Shown one piece after another: positions 13,908 through 14,037 of a stretch of DNA of 14,037 nt. The stretch's first letter is position 1, and the number at the start of each line of letters is the position of its first letter. The position numbers were made by a program, and so were the translations under genes. Source of the stretch: an uncultured Gemmatimonadota bacterium (GTDB taxonomy: Bacteria; Gemmatimonadota; Gemmatimonadetes; Gemmatimonadales; Gemmatimonadaceae); NCBI GenBank assembly GCA_946479015.1, contig CAMLEQ010000047.1, positions 1-14,037 of the forward strand. Direction: 5' to 3'. The notes under the pieces were generated by a model that did not search any database, was not told the DNA's origin, and saw only the letters and a list, made by a program, of their open reading frames with translations.

Positions 13908-14037
13908 TGGCGTGACGCGGGCCGTGGTGGGCTCCTGGGACTGGCGTGACGCGGCCGTGGTGGGCTCCGTGGACTGGCGAGACGCGGCCGTGGTGGGCTC
14001 CTGGGACTGGCGTGACGCGGGGGTGTGGCTCTGGCGG
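13908..14037. repeat. 33-34 bp tandem repeat array (about four units, cut by window edge)
   Basis: The units lie at 13908-13941 (34 bp, one extra G), 13942-13974 (33 bp), 13975-14007 (33 bp) and a diverged fourth from 14008 to the window edge. Each begins TGGCGTGACGCGG (TGGCGAGACGCGG in the third) and continues CCGTGGTGGGCTCC. Units two and three differ at only a few bases. Units two to four stay open in one forward frame with an 11-residue period (WRDAAVVGSVD, then WRDAAVVGSWD), but no start codon or ribosome binding site supports translation. The array follows the 208-aa gene by about 90 bp and may continue beyond the window. It could be a minisatellite-type noncoding repeat. Confidence 0.7.

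Overview
The window is very GC-rich, with strong third-position G/C bias and long stop-free antisense frames, and its genes are tightly packed. The content suggests a member of the Gemmatimonadota or a similar soil bacterium: a Big2/ZU5-like/RCC1 lipoprotein, a secreted CehA/McbA-type PHP protein and a PhaF-like phasin. This assignment is an inference from gene content and composition; there is no rRNA or other phylogenetic marker. No tRNA, rRNA, CRISPR array, IS element or phage gene was seen. No gene-free gap exceeds 300 bases.

Layout. (1) 3-371 (+): the 3' end of a UbiA-family prenyltransferase. (2) 464-952 (+): an orphan PIN-domain protein. (3) 995-3755 (+): a likely operon of a metallophosphoesterase, a 103-residue protein of unknown function and a cholesterol-oxidase-like GMC flavoprotein; the last two overlap as ATGA. 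(4) 3930-5600 (+): a phasin with a basic tail, then a patatin-like lipase 9 nt downstream. (5) 9738 down to 5554 (-): a three-gene operon of class I-like HMG-CoA reductase, a UbiB/ABC1 atypical kinase and a PlsC-like acyltransferase. The acyltransferase gene overlaps the patatin gene tail to tail by 47 bp. (6) 9974-13819 (+), divergent from the HMG-CoA reductase operon: three exported proteins, namely a seven-repeat RCC1 lipoprotein, a secreted PHP metallohydrolase and a secreted 208-residue protein of unknown function. (7) 13908-14037: a run of about four 33-34 bp tandem repeats reaching the window edge.

How the genes may work together. The first 10 kb is dominated by lipid and isoprenoid functions: prenyl transfer, GMC alcohol or sterol-type oxidation, granule coating, lipid hydrolysis, lipid acylation, mevalonate synthesis and a UbiB kinase linked to isoprenoid-lipid handling. 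The tight HMG-CoA reductase-UbiB-acyltransferase operon and the phasin-patatin pair are the most coherent units. A neutral-lipid, PHA or isoprenoid storage role is a hypothesis, because no PHA synthase and no other mevalonate enzyme is visible. The right-hand 4 kb is a separate set of exported proteins with no obvious link to lipids.
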